A stretch of DNA of 64,000 bases from Nissolia schottii (taxonomy: Eukaryota; Streptophyta; Magnoliopsida; Fabales; Fabaceae): assembly GCA_003254905.1 (NCBI GenBank), contig QANU01112481.1, positions 67,938 through 131,937 of the forward strand. The letters are read 5' to 3'. Below are positions 47,054 through 60,803 of this stretch, piece by piece. Position 1 is the first letter of the stretch. Each line of letters opens with the position of its first letter. Both the position numbers and the translations under genes were made by a program. The notes below the pieces were generated by a model. That model was not told the origin of the DNA. It did not search any database and saw nothing but the letters and a program-made list of their open reading frames with translations.

Positions 47054-47611
47054 TCATGAGACGGGTGATTAAACTTAAAGAATTAAGTTAACATCGTAGA
47101 TAAATAACTATTATTTTGTTAAGTTACGATTCATGCACCCGTTACCCTATCTTCCTTCGAAAATATAAAGAAAACAGGCATGATTTCATCACTACCCAAG
47201 CATTTATAAGTACTCCAAAGCCACATGGCCAAAACTTGAAGACAACCCCAACCCTCTCCACATTGTAGTATTTTATTCAGCTACCACCTGGGAGAGTTCA
47301 ACTAGCCAGTAGTAGTAATAAAACCCCAAAGCCACACAAGTTTTTGCAGCACCAAACTCGAAGGAGAAAGAGAGAGAGAATAGAAGGACGTTATCCTTTG
47401 CTTCCAAGGCATTGAGAATGGCGAAGGAGTAATTAAAACCCCCTCATTAGAATACTCAACCATGTGTTGGAAGAAAGATTTCCTATCTTGGAAAACACAG
47501 TTTTGTTTTTTCCATCATAGAAGAATTGGAAGTAGAAGAAGAAGAAGAAGAAGACAAGGCCAATGTAAACAACAAATTCACAAGGAAACAAGGGAGAGAA
47601 ATTTCTCAAGC
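47054..47611. other. Promoter and 5' leader region of the Neprosin gene
   Basis: The leader carries a GAGAGAGA run (about 47369-47380) and a GAAGAAGAAGAAGAAGAAGA run (about 47535-47556). An in-frame ATG at 47462 would add 50 Arg-rich residues before the signal peptide and is therefore rejected as the start. No sure TATA box. Confidence 0.4.
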
Positions 47612-50600
47612 ATGGATTTTAGCTGGTGTTTTTTGGGCTCTTCTATCATTTCCACATTTGTACACTTGCTCCTTGTATTTTCTCTGTTTTGTCCTGTTTC
47701 TTCTTCAACTTCCTCAGGAATGAGCAACGACCCTGTTGCCAATCAAACCCTTAATCCGAAACAAGAGTTGCGGAAATTGAACATCATCAGAAATTGTCTT
47801 CGGCAGATCAACAAGCCCGCCGTCAAGACAATTCATGTATGTCAAAGTTTCAATCTTTGATTTCCCAAATTCCCCTGTTTTCACCTCCCCTGTTTTTACT
47901 TACTCTGTTTTTGGACCATAATGAGTTTTATTTGTTGCTTCTTTTTTTCTTTTGTTTTGAAGAGTCCTGATGGGGATATAATAGACTGTGTTGTATCTCA
48001 TCAACAACCAGCTTTTGATCATCCTCTATTGAAAGGAAAGAGGCCACTGGTAATTTTCTCAGGATTTATTAGTTGAAAGATACGCTAGAGAATTAAGAAT
48101 TTTTTAAATAAATAGTGGAGAATATTTTTCATGCATTTGTAGGATCCACCAGAAAGGCCAGAAGGTTATAACAACCATGTGGAGGAAATGAGTGAGGATT
48201 TTCAGCTTTGGGGCTTGTCCGGGGAATCATGTCCAGAAGGTACAATTCCAATTAGGAGAACAATGGAACAAGATGTGTTGAGGGCAAGCTCTGTCAGCAG
48301 ATTTGGAAGGAAGATAAGAAGGCGTGTTAGGAGGGATACAAACAGCAATGGACATGAGGTATTAACATGCACCTCAAGAATAATCACAGAAACCAAAGTT
48401 TTCTATTCCTTTTTCCTTTTTCTTTTCTTTTTCTTATTCGTTTTCCAAAGGAAGTGAAGTAACAAATAAGCAAGCAACTACAGCAGAAAACTTGAGAGGC
48501 AAGCACATGGTAGTTTTTCATTCAATGGAAATGCCTTTGCAATATAACGAATATAAAATATAACAGATCAAAGCATGACAAATGACTTCTTTTCTTCCAT
48601 AGTATTTAATATGTATTGTCTTGTTTACTATGAATCTGAGAATAGTAGTAGCAATCAAAGCATTAAATTTTGAGTAGCTGGACTTTTATCCCTTTCCTTC
48701 TTCCAATTCAATTGTGAACCTTGAACAGAATTTCATGGCTCCTCACTTACTCCAATGCAAGTGGCCTTTCCATTCACACGCGCCTGCAACTATCATTATC
48801 TTGTATAATAAGGAATATTTAACATGACAATTCTACTTTGAAATGTATGAACAGCATGCAGTTGGGTATGTGAGTGGAGATCAATACTATGGGGCAAAAG
48901 CTAGCATAAATGTGTGGGCACCCAAGGTGGCAAATCAATATGAATTCAGCTTGTCCCAAATGTGGGTCATATCAGGTTCATTTGGAGATGATCTCAACAC
49001 AATTGAAGCTGGTTGGCAGGCATGTTTCATTTCACCCATTACTGCTTCCTACTAATAAATTGTTCACTGAAACACAACCATTCATTGCTCTCTCTTAAAG
49101 AAAAAGAAAAAGAAAACTATGTCAAATGCATCCTATTTGGTTAGAGCATTCAAAAAAGTAGTTAGCATGCTCAACTACCTACCTCTCATTTTCATCTTTG
49201 TATTTAATTTTTGTAGTATTTTTTAGGCAACCAAACTAATTTCAATTAATTTTTTGTGCAGGTTGGCCCGGAGCTCTATGGGGACAGTTACCCTAGATTC
49301 TTTACTTATTGGACGGTTAGTAATATATGATCCTTGCTTCAAGTGTAAGATGGCTAGTGATGATAAATTTTAAAGAATAATAATAATTTGATTATTATTT
49401 GCAGAGTGATGCATATCAAGCAACTGGGTGCTACAACTTATTGTGCTCAGGCTTTGTTCAGACTAACAATAGAATTGCAATTGGGGCTGCAATCTCTCCA
49501 ACTTCTTCATATCGAGGTGGACAATTTGATATTAGCTTGCTCATTTGGAAGGTAATTTTATGCTCCATTATGAATTTGACCTTAGCAAACTTTTGTTTTT
49601 ATTTTTTAATTAGTATTTCCTTTAGGTGGGTGAGGTGTGTGCGGTTTTTACTGTTGATTGGAAAAGTTAAACTTTGTCACACAAGTCATATAAAATGGAT
49701 TAAGGCTTCATTTCTTTCTTCTTTTTTTTAACGAAAATAGAAGGGAGTCTTTGTCCGTCTTAAAAACCAAACTCAACTTCTTCTTCCCACAACCTCATCC
49801 AAGGGTTCAGATTAATCTTTAATGAGCATACGCTTTGGGTTGAAATAAAACAATCAATTAATGTACCGTAAAAATAAATCCAACAACCAAATTCTCTGGT
49901 TCACCTTAGGGGTCCCGCCTAAATGGTCTCCGAAATTCGTAGTCAAAAAAGCTCAAAGGAGCCCAAAAACAAAAGAAAATAGTGGAAAAAAAAGGGGTCA
50001 ATGATGGGCTCACAACTATTTTGGAAGTCTCGCAATACACATCGAATTTTGGGTTGTAGATTACAGAACCAGCAAAGGCAGTGTTATTTTAAGGTTTGAG
50101 CTTTTTTTAAGTAGAAATGGTATTTTTAAAAAATAAACAAATATAAAAATACATATATTTTCTATTCATGTTTTTTTATTCTGCATCTCATGTTTTGTTA
50201 TAAGAGTATTAGGTGAAGAACTTATTGAAATTTGCATAGCTTATGAAATATAAAATTTAAAAATGAAAATGAGAAAAAACAAATCCACAATGCACAAAGT
50301 TTTGTACCATGTCACGTCTTATTTAACATGCGCCACTTCACTTTTAACCACTTTGGGACATTTCACGCATGCACTGTTGAATTCGAATAACATAATGAAC
50401 TGTAACTCCCCCCTTATGCCTTTGCTTCTTTTCAAGATTCTCTTCCCCTTTTTTCTTTTTTTCCCACCAAAGAGCTTCTAATTCTGAGCTCTCCACACCC
50501 CCCTTGGCCTTTTTCCCATTATAATATTTTTACTATTATTTTTAACAAAATCCCAATATTTCTTTCCCCTCTTTTTGACCCATTTCACTTATACCAACCT

Positions 50601-51344
50601 GTCTAACATGTTGCCCTTCATAATTATGTCTATCTTTAAGTAGTTTTGCCATGTTACAAAACCAAAAACAAGAAACAAAGGGAAATGTACTTTCGTGCTT
50701 CTTGCTTCTTGCTTCTTGATCAATGAAATTAATATTTGATAATGTAATTAGAAAACACATTAAATTTACTTTAAGAGTATGTAAGTATTTCTCAAAAACA
50801 AAATGTCCCATTAAATTAGATTTTGGATTCATACTTCTTTTTTTCTTTTTTGGATGACAATATACAAGACTACACATGTCAATGTATAGCAATTAAAGTC
50901 AACATCAGAGTGTCATGTTGAGTTAGATTTTGGATTCATGCTTCTCTTTTTCTATTTTTTGTGTAGGATCCTAAGCATGGGAATTGGTGGCTTGAATTCG
51001 GATCAGGAATCTTAGTTGGGTACTGGCCATCAATTTTGTTCACACACTTGAGGGATCATGCAAGCATGGTCCAATTTGGTGGTGAGATTGTGAACTCAAG
51101 GCAATCAGGGTATCACACTTCAACACAAATGGGGAGTGGCCATTTTGCTGGTGAAGGTTTTGGGAAAGCCTCGTATTTTAGGAACTTGCAAGTTGTGGAT
51201 TGGGATAACAACTTGGTTCCATTGTCCAATCTAAGGGTTCTGGCTGATCACCCCAATTGTTATGACATACAAGGAGGGATTAATAGGGTTTGGGGGAGTT
51301 ACTTTTACTATGGTGGACCTGGCAGAAATGTGAGATGTCCCTAA
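47612..51344 (+). CDS. Secreted Neprosin-domain protein (DUF239, with DUF4409 activation region)
   Basis: The gene encodes a putative secreted glutamic-type prolyl endopeptidase-like protein. Exons are 47612-47836, 47963-48049, 48143-48358, 48855-49019, 49262-49315, 49405-49551 and 50967-51344, giving 423 residues. The start MDFSWCFLG leads into a signal peptide (FVHLLLVFSLFCPVSS). The pro-region has SPDGDIIDCV, HQQPAFDHPLL, GTIPIRRT and an Arg-rich stretch (FGRKIRRRVRRD) that could be a processing site. The Neprosin domain has HAVGYV, YYGAKASINVW, IEAGWQVGPELYGD, YPRFFTYWT, GCYNLLCSGFVQ, WWLEFG, VGYWPS, FGGEIVNS and GSGHFAGEGF. The Glu residues in IEAGW and FGGEI are, as I recall the family, the likely catalytic pair. 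Intron 4 needs a GC donor (49020-49021). Substrate is unknown. Length is normal for plant homologues. Confidence 0.92.
50816..50960 (+). repeat. Duplicated acceptor-region segment in Neprosin intron 6
   Basis: TTAGATTTTGGATTCAT followed by a C/T-rich tract occurs at 50816 and again at 50923. The second copy leads into the real acceptor (GTGTAG, ending 50966). The first copy ends TTTTTTGGATGACA and lacks the AG. Confidence 0.7.
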
Positions 51345-51633
51345 GGGAATCAATCATATCATATAGATAGAACCTTTAATATTTTTTATTTTGTCTTGGT
51401 GGCATTTTTGGGTTTGGGTGATATTGGTTTTGCTGCTCAAGGTTCAGTCAAGGAGCTTGGGTTGTTTATTCTTATATTTAAATTAAATTTCTTTGTTGAT
51501 CAGGGAATTTTAATTTTTTTTGGATTTTGACTAAATGGTCATCCATTGGTTATAACAATCACCTCGACTCTTATGTAAATCTTGAAAGAGAAATAGTAAA
51601 TATACTACCGTTTTTGGTATCTTTTCCTTTTTC
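51345..51633. other. 3' region of the Neprosin gene
   Basis: Presumed 3' untranslated region with T-rich sequence. No AATAAA can be assigned with confidence. Confidence 0.4.
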
Positions 51634-51831
51634 TTGAGCAATGATATTTGTATACTCAAAAAAATTAATGAAAAAATATACTATAGATTCAAGTTTATGA
51701 TGAGCTTTACACGTAACAATATATTAGTCATCAATTTTATTATTTTATATTTATAATGCTAAATTATATTTTAAATGGTTAATGTATTATCATGTGTAGG
51801 GTTTACCCAAATTTATAATAGCATCACTCAA
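51634..51831. mobile_element. Inverted-repeat MITE downstream of the Neprosin gene
   Basis: Ends TTGAGCAATGATATT and, read inwards from the right, TTGAGTGATGCTATT match. Further inside, TTTACACGTAACAATATATTA pairs with CCTACACATGATAATACATTA. At about 198 bp with no ORF, it fits a MITE. Target duplication is unclear. Confidence 0.6.
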
Positions 51832-54137
51832 TTTATTAGTGTTACACATAAAACTATTGTAAACTATTATTTTTTTTATTTATAAGACTCAAATTTGAGA
51901 TCTTGTGTAAAATAAAAATGTGCTAGCTAATCAAAAGTTGGTTCAAAATTTGCTCTGTATTAGTCTTGTTAATTTACTTTAAAGGTGGAGTTATTGACTT
52001 TCTAAACCAATGATGCCGGTAATTGGCAACGAACCAACTTGTATCTCACAATAATGTGAGTTTGAATTCATTGTCAATGTGAAGACCACTTGGTGGAATG
52101 AGCAATGTCAAATTTAAACTTAATTTATAACAAAAAAAAATATTGACTTTTTTCATGAACTTTCATATTACTTTTCTGAAGTGTCACATTGTTTATGAAT
52201 ATGACCAATATAGCTTTAATAATAACTTAGGCCATTTTTTTTTTTGGAAGACTAACCTTTTGTTATGTGGTAATTTTTAAGATTAAGTTAGACTCACTCA
52301 ACAATATATGTCAAGGTATTAGAGCTGATTAATATTGGGTCATCTTGCAAACGAATAATCTTCAAAGAATTTTAATTATGATTTTGTTAACAAATATCCT
52401 AAGGACACTTGTTAAGAGATTAATAATAGGAAGTTTTTAAGCTACCAACACATTTAATACATTGGAATTCAAAAACATTTGTCTTCTTAATAAAAACTTG
52501 TTTGTTACTGATTTTTTAATAAGTGCCCTAAAAGTACTTGTTAATAGAATTCTTATAATTAATTAACATATTGCTGATTGTTATAGCATATCTGGCAACA
52601 AAAATATTAAAGTCTCCATTTTCCTAATGATGTCATTTTTTTAGTCCCAAGTTAAAATAACTATTAGAGCCATTGGAGTTAAGGTTCAAAAGTTGGGACC
52701 AGTCCTAAATTTATCAGAACTATAGACAAGTTTCTTTTAATCAATGGTAATGTGACATTTGTCACGTCATATATTTTTGTTTTAATTTTGTATAATTACT
52801 ATATCGTGAAGGGGAGTTAAGAGTGAGATAATTTAAAGTAAAATTTTTATTGAAAAAAAGAGTCTTAATTTTGACCCACTTTTACATTTTATGAAACATT
52901 AATTAATTAGATAACGCTAATGTATCAATAAGTGTAGCGAAAAATAGGATCCAAAATCATTGGAGATGCTCTTGTGTTTCTCTATTTGAATTGGGAGAGT
53001 CTCTCTAGCCTTGTTTTGATAGTCATTTAAAGGAAAAAATGTACAGCTGATTGGAAACACCTAATTTGTAGTCTTGGTATTGCAAGTGGTAGAATGTGAA
53101 AATGGGATCTTTATGGTAGATCAAGAAGGTGTAGTGGCTAACTAAATCATGTGAAAATTTCACATGTTAAGCATTCACGTTTATAGTAGTATGCAGACGT
53201 GTACAAAGAACAAAGTCTACGAGGGATTTGAGCTAGCTGTTGGTTGAACTTTCACAGTCAAACTTTTCGAGTTGGCTATATGTCACCGCATTTTATAAGC
53301 ACATGTGAATTTAATGGAGTGTTGACTTATTTAAGCTTTGCACATATATGTATACATGTAGCAATTTTTTTATATTGATTGAACATCCTGGAAATTTCAA
53401 ATTAATGCACTACCAAAAGTTAATTAACGTGATGGTGTTTGATAGGGAGATGAAATTCTGTTCCTGTAAGATTACTAGCATGCAATCAAAATTCAGATCA
53501 CATTATACAAAGCCACAAAGCAAATTAGGCCCAAATTTGTAGCATAATAGTTGGCCATTTGGCCCATTAATTGCAGCCAATAAATATGCATATATTGATA
53601 CATTTCCTAGTCGAACTAGTCTACTAGAGCCACTCAGTGCTCCCACATGAATATGTCCATGTTTATATTTATATTTGTCTGCACTCATTTACCGGCTATA
53701 TTTTCCTTCAAGCATATACTTTAATTATTTAGCTATTATCACTCATGCAACTTGTCTCATCAATCGGGGGAAAAGCCTTGTATATATTGAATGCATGCTT
53801 TCACACTACAAGGATTTCACTGGTAATGAGTCTAGTGACTCTTAAGAGGTTCTGCACACACGCAATCACCTTTCGGCACAAAATACTCCCCAAAAATAAA
53901 AAGACACATAGTCCTACCATTAGGTTGATTGTCAACTACGTATACTACGTTCAATATAACATACATTAATGTCGACATTATTAAGGTATAGGTAGGTATA
54001 TTATAATAATGATTGAAACAATACGAAATAGAAGCAGCAATTAATTAAGTATGAACGTGTAATGAAATAAGCGGCTTGGAAAGGCAATATATTTAAGGCG
54101 GTATGGCGCTGGAGTGGCCCAGTTCATATTATGAAAA
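51832..54137. other. Gene-free AT-rich region
   Basis: No coding gene or strong repeat structure was recognised. ORFs at 53348-53969 are short and lack domains. Confidence 0.4.
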
Positions 54138-54364
54138 CAAAAATGCTATATATACACCTCATTTCATACACTCATACATATATTATTGATAATGCACAAA
54201 CTTTATTCTCACGAATGCACAAACATTACAAACTTATAAATTATACTCTCAACTATAATTAATTAAATGCACAAACATTACATGAGTTAAAACACAAACT
54301 TTATGACTATAAGTACGAGGTGTATGTATGGTGTATGGTTTTTGGTGTACGTGTAGCAGAACTC
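54138..54364. mobile_element. MITE copy 2, Mutator-type 9-bp target duplication
   Basis: The 227-bp sister of the element at 46821-47044 lies in the same orientation and is flanked by exact 9-mers TTATGAAAA (54129-54137 and 54365-54373). It starts CAAAAATGCTATATATACACC and ends GTGTACGTGTAGCAGAACTC. The different target site shows an independent insertion and not a segmental duplication. Confidence 0.8.
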
Positions 54365-54373
54365 TTATGAAAA

Positions 54374-55402
54374 TCATTGACTTTCTTATATAGACCAAGC
54401 AGTAAATGACATTCACAAAGCATGTTGAAATTCAACTGTTTGTGAATGTGTGCGAAGATATGCGTGTAACACTTGCTGTCTGAAGGAGTATATAACGTAC
54501 ATACATGATATGATATATCTTTCTAATCTATTTATAATATGTAATTTTTATACATTGCTGTATACTACTGTCACCTCAACACTTTTAACCATTCTCTTTG
54601 TTCCTCTCATTTCACTTCCTCCCCTTTCCACTTACTCCTAGTCGTTGACCTTTTCATAACCTCCACTCATCAATTACTCCTTAAATATTTAATGCAACTC
54701 TATGCAACCTCCCTCCCTTCATCATTCACCTCTAAATGTTTTTCTAATTTACCTTCTTGATTGTAATCCCTCACACCCTTCTCCTCACGGCCTCATCCTT
54801 TTCCCCATATTGTCAACAACCATAGCTAAGAAGTTCATTTGCGTTTATGTTTGCACTTGTCAGTGTTTCGTCTTTGTACGAATTGCAAGACAAAGGAAGA
54901 TTTGCTAGCGTTCAACTCTTCAATTAGTAAATGACATTGCAATAACAAAAAATCATAGAATATATATCAAGCATATGAAATTTCTTGTAAGAAAGTTATC
55001 ATGTCTAATATAACATGTTTTAAAATATTTTTAATGACATATATCTATTACATTAACTTTATTTGTCAACACAACGCACGAGTTTAAATATAGTAATATA
55101 TAAAAATTGATACCATAGTCTATGGAAGTGTCACATCAACATATTTCAATATGTGACAACTTCTCTCGCCCTCCATTTCATAAGAAGGTACCCAAAGTAG
55201 AATATGAGAGTAGCTTCAATTTTTTTTCTAGCCTTTTTTTTAATATGTAATCAACCTATAATTGCTATAGAAAATAATATATCACGTCACAATTTTATGT
55301 AGTCTTGTAGAGACTTATAAAGAGCTTGGATGTAAATAGGAATATATTGCTTCTGTTTTATCAAACTTAAAAAGCTAAGAGTTTTAAAGCAATATTGAAG
55401 CT
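54374..55402. other. Gene-free region
   Basis: A C/T-rich stretch (about 54590-54820) yields chance ORFs. No domain, RNA or mobile element was recognised. Confidence 0.35.
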
Positions 55403-55715
55403 AGAAATAAAAATTTTATGATGAAAATTTGCAAGAAAATCATCATTGATAGAATTATTGAGACTCATATTTGTTAAGACACATTGTAAAATTGACACTA
55501 AAATTGGTTTATATATCACAACAACTTATTAGATTTTACATTATTCAGGCAACATGTACTAGAAATAAAAAAATTTATGAGAAAATTGTTAAGAAAATCA
55601 TTATTAATAGCAATATTGAGACTTATTGTTAAAACACATTATAAAATTGAGACTACAATTATTTTATATATCACTACAGCTTATTAGGCTTTACATTATC
55701 AAGGTAACATGTACT
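55403..55715. repeat. Two-copy tandem repeat, period ~158 bp
   Basis: Copy 1 (55403-55560) and copy 2 (55561-55715) both begin AGAAATAAAAA and end AACATGTACT, sharing AAGAAAATCAT, TTGAGACT and ACACATT(A/G)TAAAATTGA. About 80-85% identical by eye. Non-coding. Confidence 0.75.
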
Positions 55716-58700
55716 AATTTTCCTTACCCGTACATTGTGTGAGTCTAAATCTAGTTAAACTACACTAAGTTTTGAAAGAAAAGGACGATGATCCTCTCAC
55801 ATTTCATGTTTACAATTCCACTCTTCATTAACATGACTTTCTCATGTTCATTTTAAAATGAGAGAATTTTGATCTGAAAGTAAAAATTTCGCAAGATTCA
55901 CATTTACGTCTTTTCTTTGCTCCTTGTTGCTATTCCCTCCAAATTTTTATTTTATTTTATTTTTATTAAATTTGATTCATAGGTAGCAGAATGATTGATG
56001 GTTGTCTTAATATCGCAATTATGTCCATGATTTTAATTACTCACCAACTAAGAGCTATTCAAGATAGAGAAAGGATTAAGGCAAAGGGATCCATTGTCCC
56101 CTTTCCTTTTTGTCCTTATCAGGAGAGTTCTTAATAAGGTATTAGGGGAGAGCGATTGAGCCGGATGTGATCGAAGTAATCAACTTAAAGCACGACTCAA
56201 ACCCAAAGTAATTGACTTGAATAAGGTTGGGCCAACCTAAATCAAATCTAACCCAAAAGGGACACCATTTTAAAATTGATAATTAGAACATAGCCAAACA
56301 AGTTTTGGCCGAATTGGATTATCAGGACAATTAGGTTATGAACACCGGCCCCAACTTCTAATATTTTGGAATTCACATATTTCTTTAAGGATAAATATTA
56401 TTTCTACTTATATTATATGAGATATTGTATTAACTAGCATGCTATTTACTATTTGAATTTAATCTTAATGGGGGTGTGGACCCGTTAACATTTTATCTAA
56501 TTGTGAATATCATGTGTGTTGGAGCAATGTCCCACACAACATCACTTCAAATAACAACTCTTGATCAAGATGTGTGGAACCCCTTGTGCAGCATTAACAA
56601 TATCCTCTCTTCTATTTGCTCAACATGCTTCATCACATACTACCGATTATGTGACCCACTCCCTCACTACAATATTGCTTGGGCCAGAGAGTCCACTATT
56701 AACATGAAGTCTCCTTCTCTCAAATGGTTATCAAAGATTAACATGGAGAGGTTGTAGCATTTGGGTAATTGGGCCGTCTCCTTCAAGCCCGTTTCTTGGG
56801 CTCCCACCATCTTCAGTATGCTTTGGCATTAGGTCCAATTGGAGCATTTGCAAATTGCAAAGCCCAATATCATAAGTGGGGTAGCCAGATTCCCATCCCA
56901 CTTCGGCCGAAAAACAAAAGAGAAAAGATTCCCCTAGATCCTTCTAGTCCATCAACACCTGTCACATATGGAAAATGCTAAGCAGAAAGATCCTTGCGAG
57001 ATTTTCTTATCCTCTCAAATTCAAATTCCTTTGTTAACGGCTCTATTAAGACATTCTTTCTCTTTTTTCTTTTTTTTTTTTGGGAGCAGTTAAGAATTTT
57101 TTTTTTAGTTGTAACATATCAAAGAAGATAAGATAGTAAATGCATGTTGGTCTGATTTATTAATTTTAAACTTTTTTACATGGTTATAAGTAGGTACATG
57201 ATTTAAAGTTTTAAAATGAAGATAAGATAATTTTGTAAGTAAATTTGTTGAGAGTTAGTAGTTTAAGTAACATCTTCTTTGATTTAGTGTCAAAGATTAA
57301 CTTAAAAGTAGTTATATTCGATACATTGATGATTGCTCCTATGAATGTGATATTTAATCATTTTTATTGATGTGTTAATACATGATTAAATATAGTGTAA
57401 AACTCATTAAATAATAATTAAAATTTTTAATTAAATCTGAATCTTTATTTGAAAAACTAAATTATACCAAAGTGACATGGGAGCACCTCTATCGTGAACC
57501 CACCTATGCATTGCCATATAAAATTGTGCAAATAATAATTCCAATGCTATGACCAAACATTAATAAAACTAGAAACTTCCATGACTCAAAAAGGAAGAAA
57601 AACGAAAGCAAATTGGATTCCTGATTGCAAAAAAATGCATAAAATAAATTAAATAAAAGTCATTACTTATCGATTTATTTCTTGCAGAATGAATGCAAGT
57701 TGTTGACTACCATCAGTGGCCATAATGAAAATTTCAAAATGGGTGACCTAGAATACAACTACAAAAGAGTTTGGATTGCTTTGAATTTCAACGTCAACGC
57801 GTACAAGCCTATGTTTGAGATTAAAATATTGCTATTAGAACCAAGCAGATAAAAAAATGAAAAAGAAGATTAAAATAAGAACCAAACCATACATATAATA
57901 GCTAACTTAATCCAACATCATATCCGGTGTTTAAGATGCTAAACAACATTGTTAATTCCTCTAAAGCGGCCCAAATCTTTTGAAAATTCCAAACCATTAA
58001 ACAAATCAGAAGGGCTTAGTACTTTAGCTGAACTAAACAAAGGGAAAGCAATGGAGTGAACACAAATGACAAAGAAGATTTCACCAAACAATTCATCCCA
58101 ATGAGTCAATAATATGGGTAGGGCTGCAAGGACAGAATGTGAAGCCCCCCACGGTTTCAATTTGCACTTTTTATTTTATTTTATTTTCTGTTTTGTTTTC
58201 TTCCCATGATTAAATTAATTGTGTGTGTATATATATATATATATGTTTTATAATATAAGAATAGAAAATTAGGAACGACACGGAATGTGCATGTGCCACA
58301 CAATCATCACATGGCTTTGGAGAAGCCGAGTCACACCCACCCAACTTGTGCATGTTGAAGCCGTGCAAGTTAAATTATCGCTCTAATTATTTGTGTATCT
58401 GATGATTCAAGTTAAATTCTCGCTAGTAATGTCACTACTGTGATAAAAGAAATTTAACTGCGTTTGCTTCATACGTTTTTAGTTTATATGGTATTATACT
58501 AAGTATTTATTTATGAGTTTAATTATCTATAGATAGTGTAAATTTTTTTGCACTATTATTCAATCAAATCAAATAATTTTATATACATAACTTTTTAAAT
58601 AGCGGATAAGAGAGTCAACTGCTTCTTTTATAGGGATACATGATTTATAGAATATTTTCACATCAATGAGATGTGGCCACGATAATGTATCATTATCATA

Positions 58701-60580
58701 TTTGGTTCGATGTTTAGAAAAATGTTCTTAATTATCTTGTATCTTTGGGAATGAAAATTGTCTTATTTTCAATCCTACCTCTTCCATGGGAATGAAATGT
58801 TGTGACACCACGATCGACATCAGACCACCATCAATTGACATTCGACCACTATTGACTGACGTCAGGCCACCGCCCATGACAATCTCAGAAATCGCCACCG
58901 GCACGTAAGGGACTAGTTTTCTTACGAAAGCCTTTTAACATGTTAATAATGAAAACATGTAACGTGTTATAAATAAATTATAAGAAAACATTTTAAAATA
59001 AACTAAACATCATTAATAAACTAAATATTTGTATCATAAAATCTTTACATAAAATCCATAATTTAAAATACGAAATTAATAACGAAAATACATAACATCA
59101 TGTCTGTAGTTCATTTGAGCACTCTACTAATTGGCATAAAAGTAAATTGACTGAAACATAAATTACAACTAATTTCATAACAACATGAAGCTCACCAAAT
59201 GACTGTTACTAACTACTGAAGGAGAAGAATAGTACCTTGTCGTGGTTTGCAATTGAAACAAATAGATACGAGCATGAGTCATCATCTTAGTGAGTAGGTT
59301 TACAACCACATGAGACAGTTCATAAACATGGCGATAATATTTCATAATAAAACATAAGCTTTATCTTAAACATAATCATTAAATTAATGAAGGTATCTAG
59401 ATAGACAAATTTCAAGCATTACAGTCTAGTTTTAACGTATTACCCAAGTACCTATGATGATGTTACTGATTTCTTAAAATAATTTTCTCAGTCGTAGGAA
59501 TGGGACTTAATATATACAATAATTATTTAAATTAATATATTTTTCTTGATAAAATTTTAGTAATATATATATATATATATATATGAAACTGATATATTTG
59601 TTTCTCAATTAAGCTATCAAATCAACTATATCTACAAAGAGTAGATTAAGTAATAAATAGAAGTCTAAATTCATCCCTCAACAGTCAATAACAAACACAA
59701 ATAAAAAAGAAATCGCATCGATTAAATCACCCACAAAATTATTGCATGGAACTGAAAATAAGAGCACTAACATGGGTCTTAAAGATTTTTTTTTTCTGGT
59801 TATTTGAAGTTGGATGAGTATTTACTTTCATTGGATTAGTAATCTATCTATCAAATTAAATTGGCTCTTAAAAGCAGTTACAAAAATACAAAGGAATACC
59901 TAGTAAATCTCCACGCTTCCCCCTACATTTTCTGGAATGTGCTAACAACAGTCACAAACGCGAGCGTTACCCCCAACCTCCCAACTAAAACAATCGTTTA
60001 TATCATTATGATTTTGTATTTGTTGGATTTTCAATTAATAAAATGACACAAATAAAGATGGAATGGATAAGGTGAATGAATACAGTTGGGGTTGGTTTGA
60101 TTAACTGAGGGAACCTTCCAGCTCCGTCACAGCACACTCCTCCTGGAAAGAAACGCCTGATGTATAGCTCACCAACCTTCATTTATTTTTATTTATTTAT
60201 TTAACTATTTATTGCATATTTTTTTAGTCTTTATGTCCCCACCCTAACTCATGGCCTTAATATATAGAAATTTGAGTGGTGCCCACATTGACGCCGCATA
60301 ATTGGGCACGGACCATGCTGGACAAGTGTCATAATCCCAGACCGGCCCTTTTCTTTCCAGAGATAATAATAATAATATTATTATAATAATAATTTGTAAT
60401 ATACAAAAAAAGCGAAATTATTGATTCTGGTTATTTGTGAGCCCTGTGGACAAAAAAGGGAGGGAGGGAAGGTATTGTGTGATTGGTCATTGGCATTGGT
60501 GAGATTAGAAAACGAAGAAATTGTGGGAAAATACCGTTTTTCAAAGTCTAAACAGCGTGTGAGGTTTATTATCTACCATT
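55716..60580. other. Long gene-free region before the lipase gene
   Basis: No gene was found in nearly 5 kb. 56100-56360 has hAT-like word content (CCAACCTAAATC, AACCCAAA) without ends. Microsatellites are at 58221-58244 (GT then AT) and 59562-59584 (AT). An ORF at 56476-56757 (93 codons) and one at 57939-58160 on the minus strand lack domains. A CACCACGATCGACATCAGACCACC stretch near 58805 has GACCACC repeated three times. Confidence 0.4.
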
Positions 60581-60591
60581 ACCCCGTTTCC

Positions 60592-60600
60592 TTATATATG
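60592..60600 (+). promoter_or_regulatory. Probable TATA box of the lipase-like gene
   Basis: TTATATATG lies about 205 bp before the ATG at 60804 and is followed by a GA-rich leader (AGAGAGAG) and a T-rich 5' leader. Position and strand fit. Confidence 0.45.
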
Positions 60601-60803
60601 GTTTCAGCATAGAGAGAGTTTTTGGAAGGAGGAGAGGGGTCTCTGTCAGCTTCAAACAAGGGTTGAAACCTTTTTTTCTCTCATTTTTGTTTTTGGTTTT
60701 GGGTTTTTAACCCTTTAAAGCAAGCTGCGCAAAGATCCTTCTTTTTTTGGTGGTGTTGTTGTTCATTGTTGAAATCATCTTCTTTGAGGGTTTTTGGTGA
60801 AAG

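Noticed and set aside
47462..47611. Extended N-terminus of the Neprosin protein
   Set aside because: Would place an Arg-rich, GAAGAA-encoded stretch in front of a clear signal peptide.
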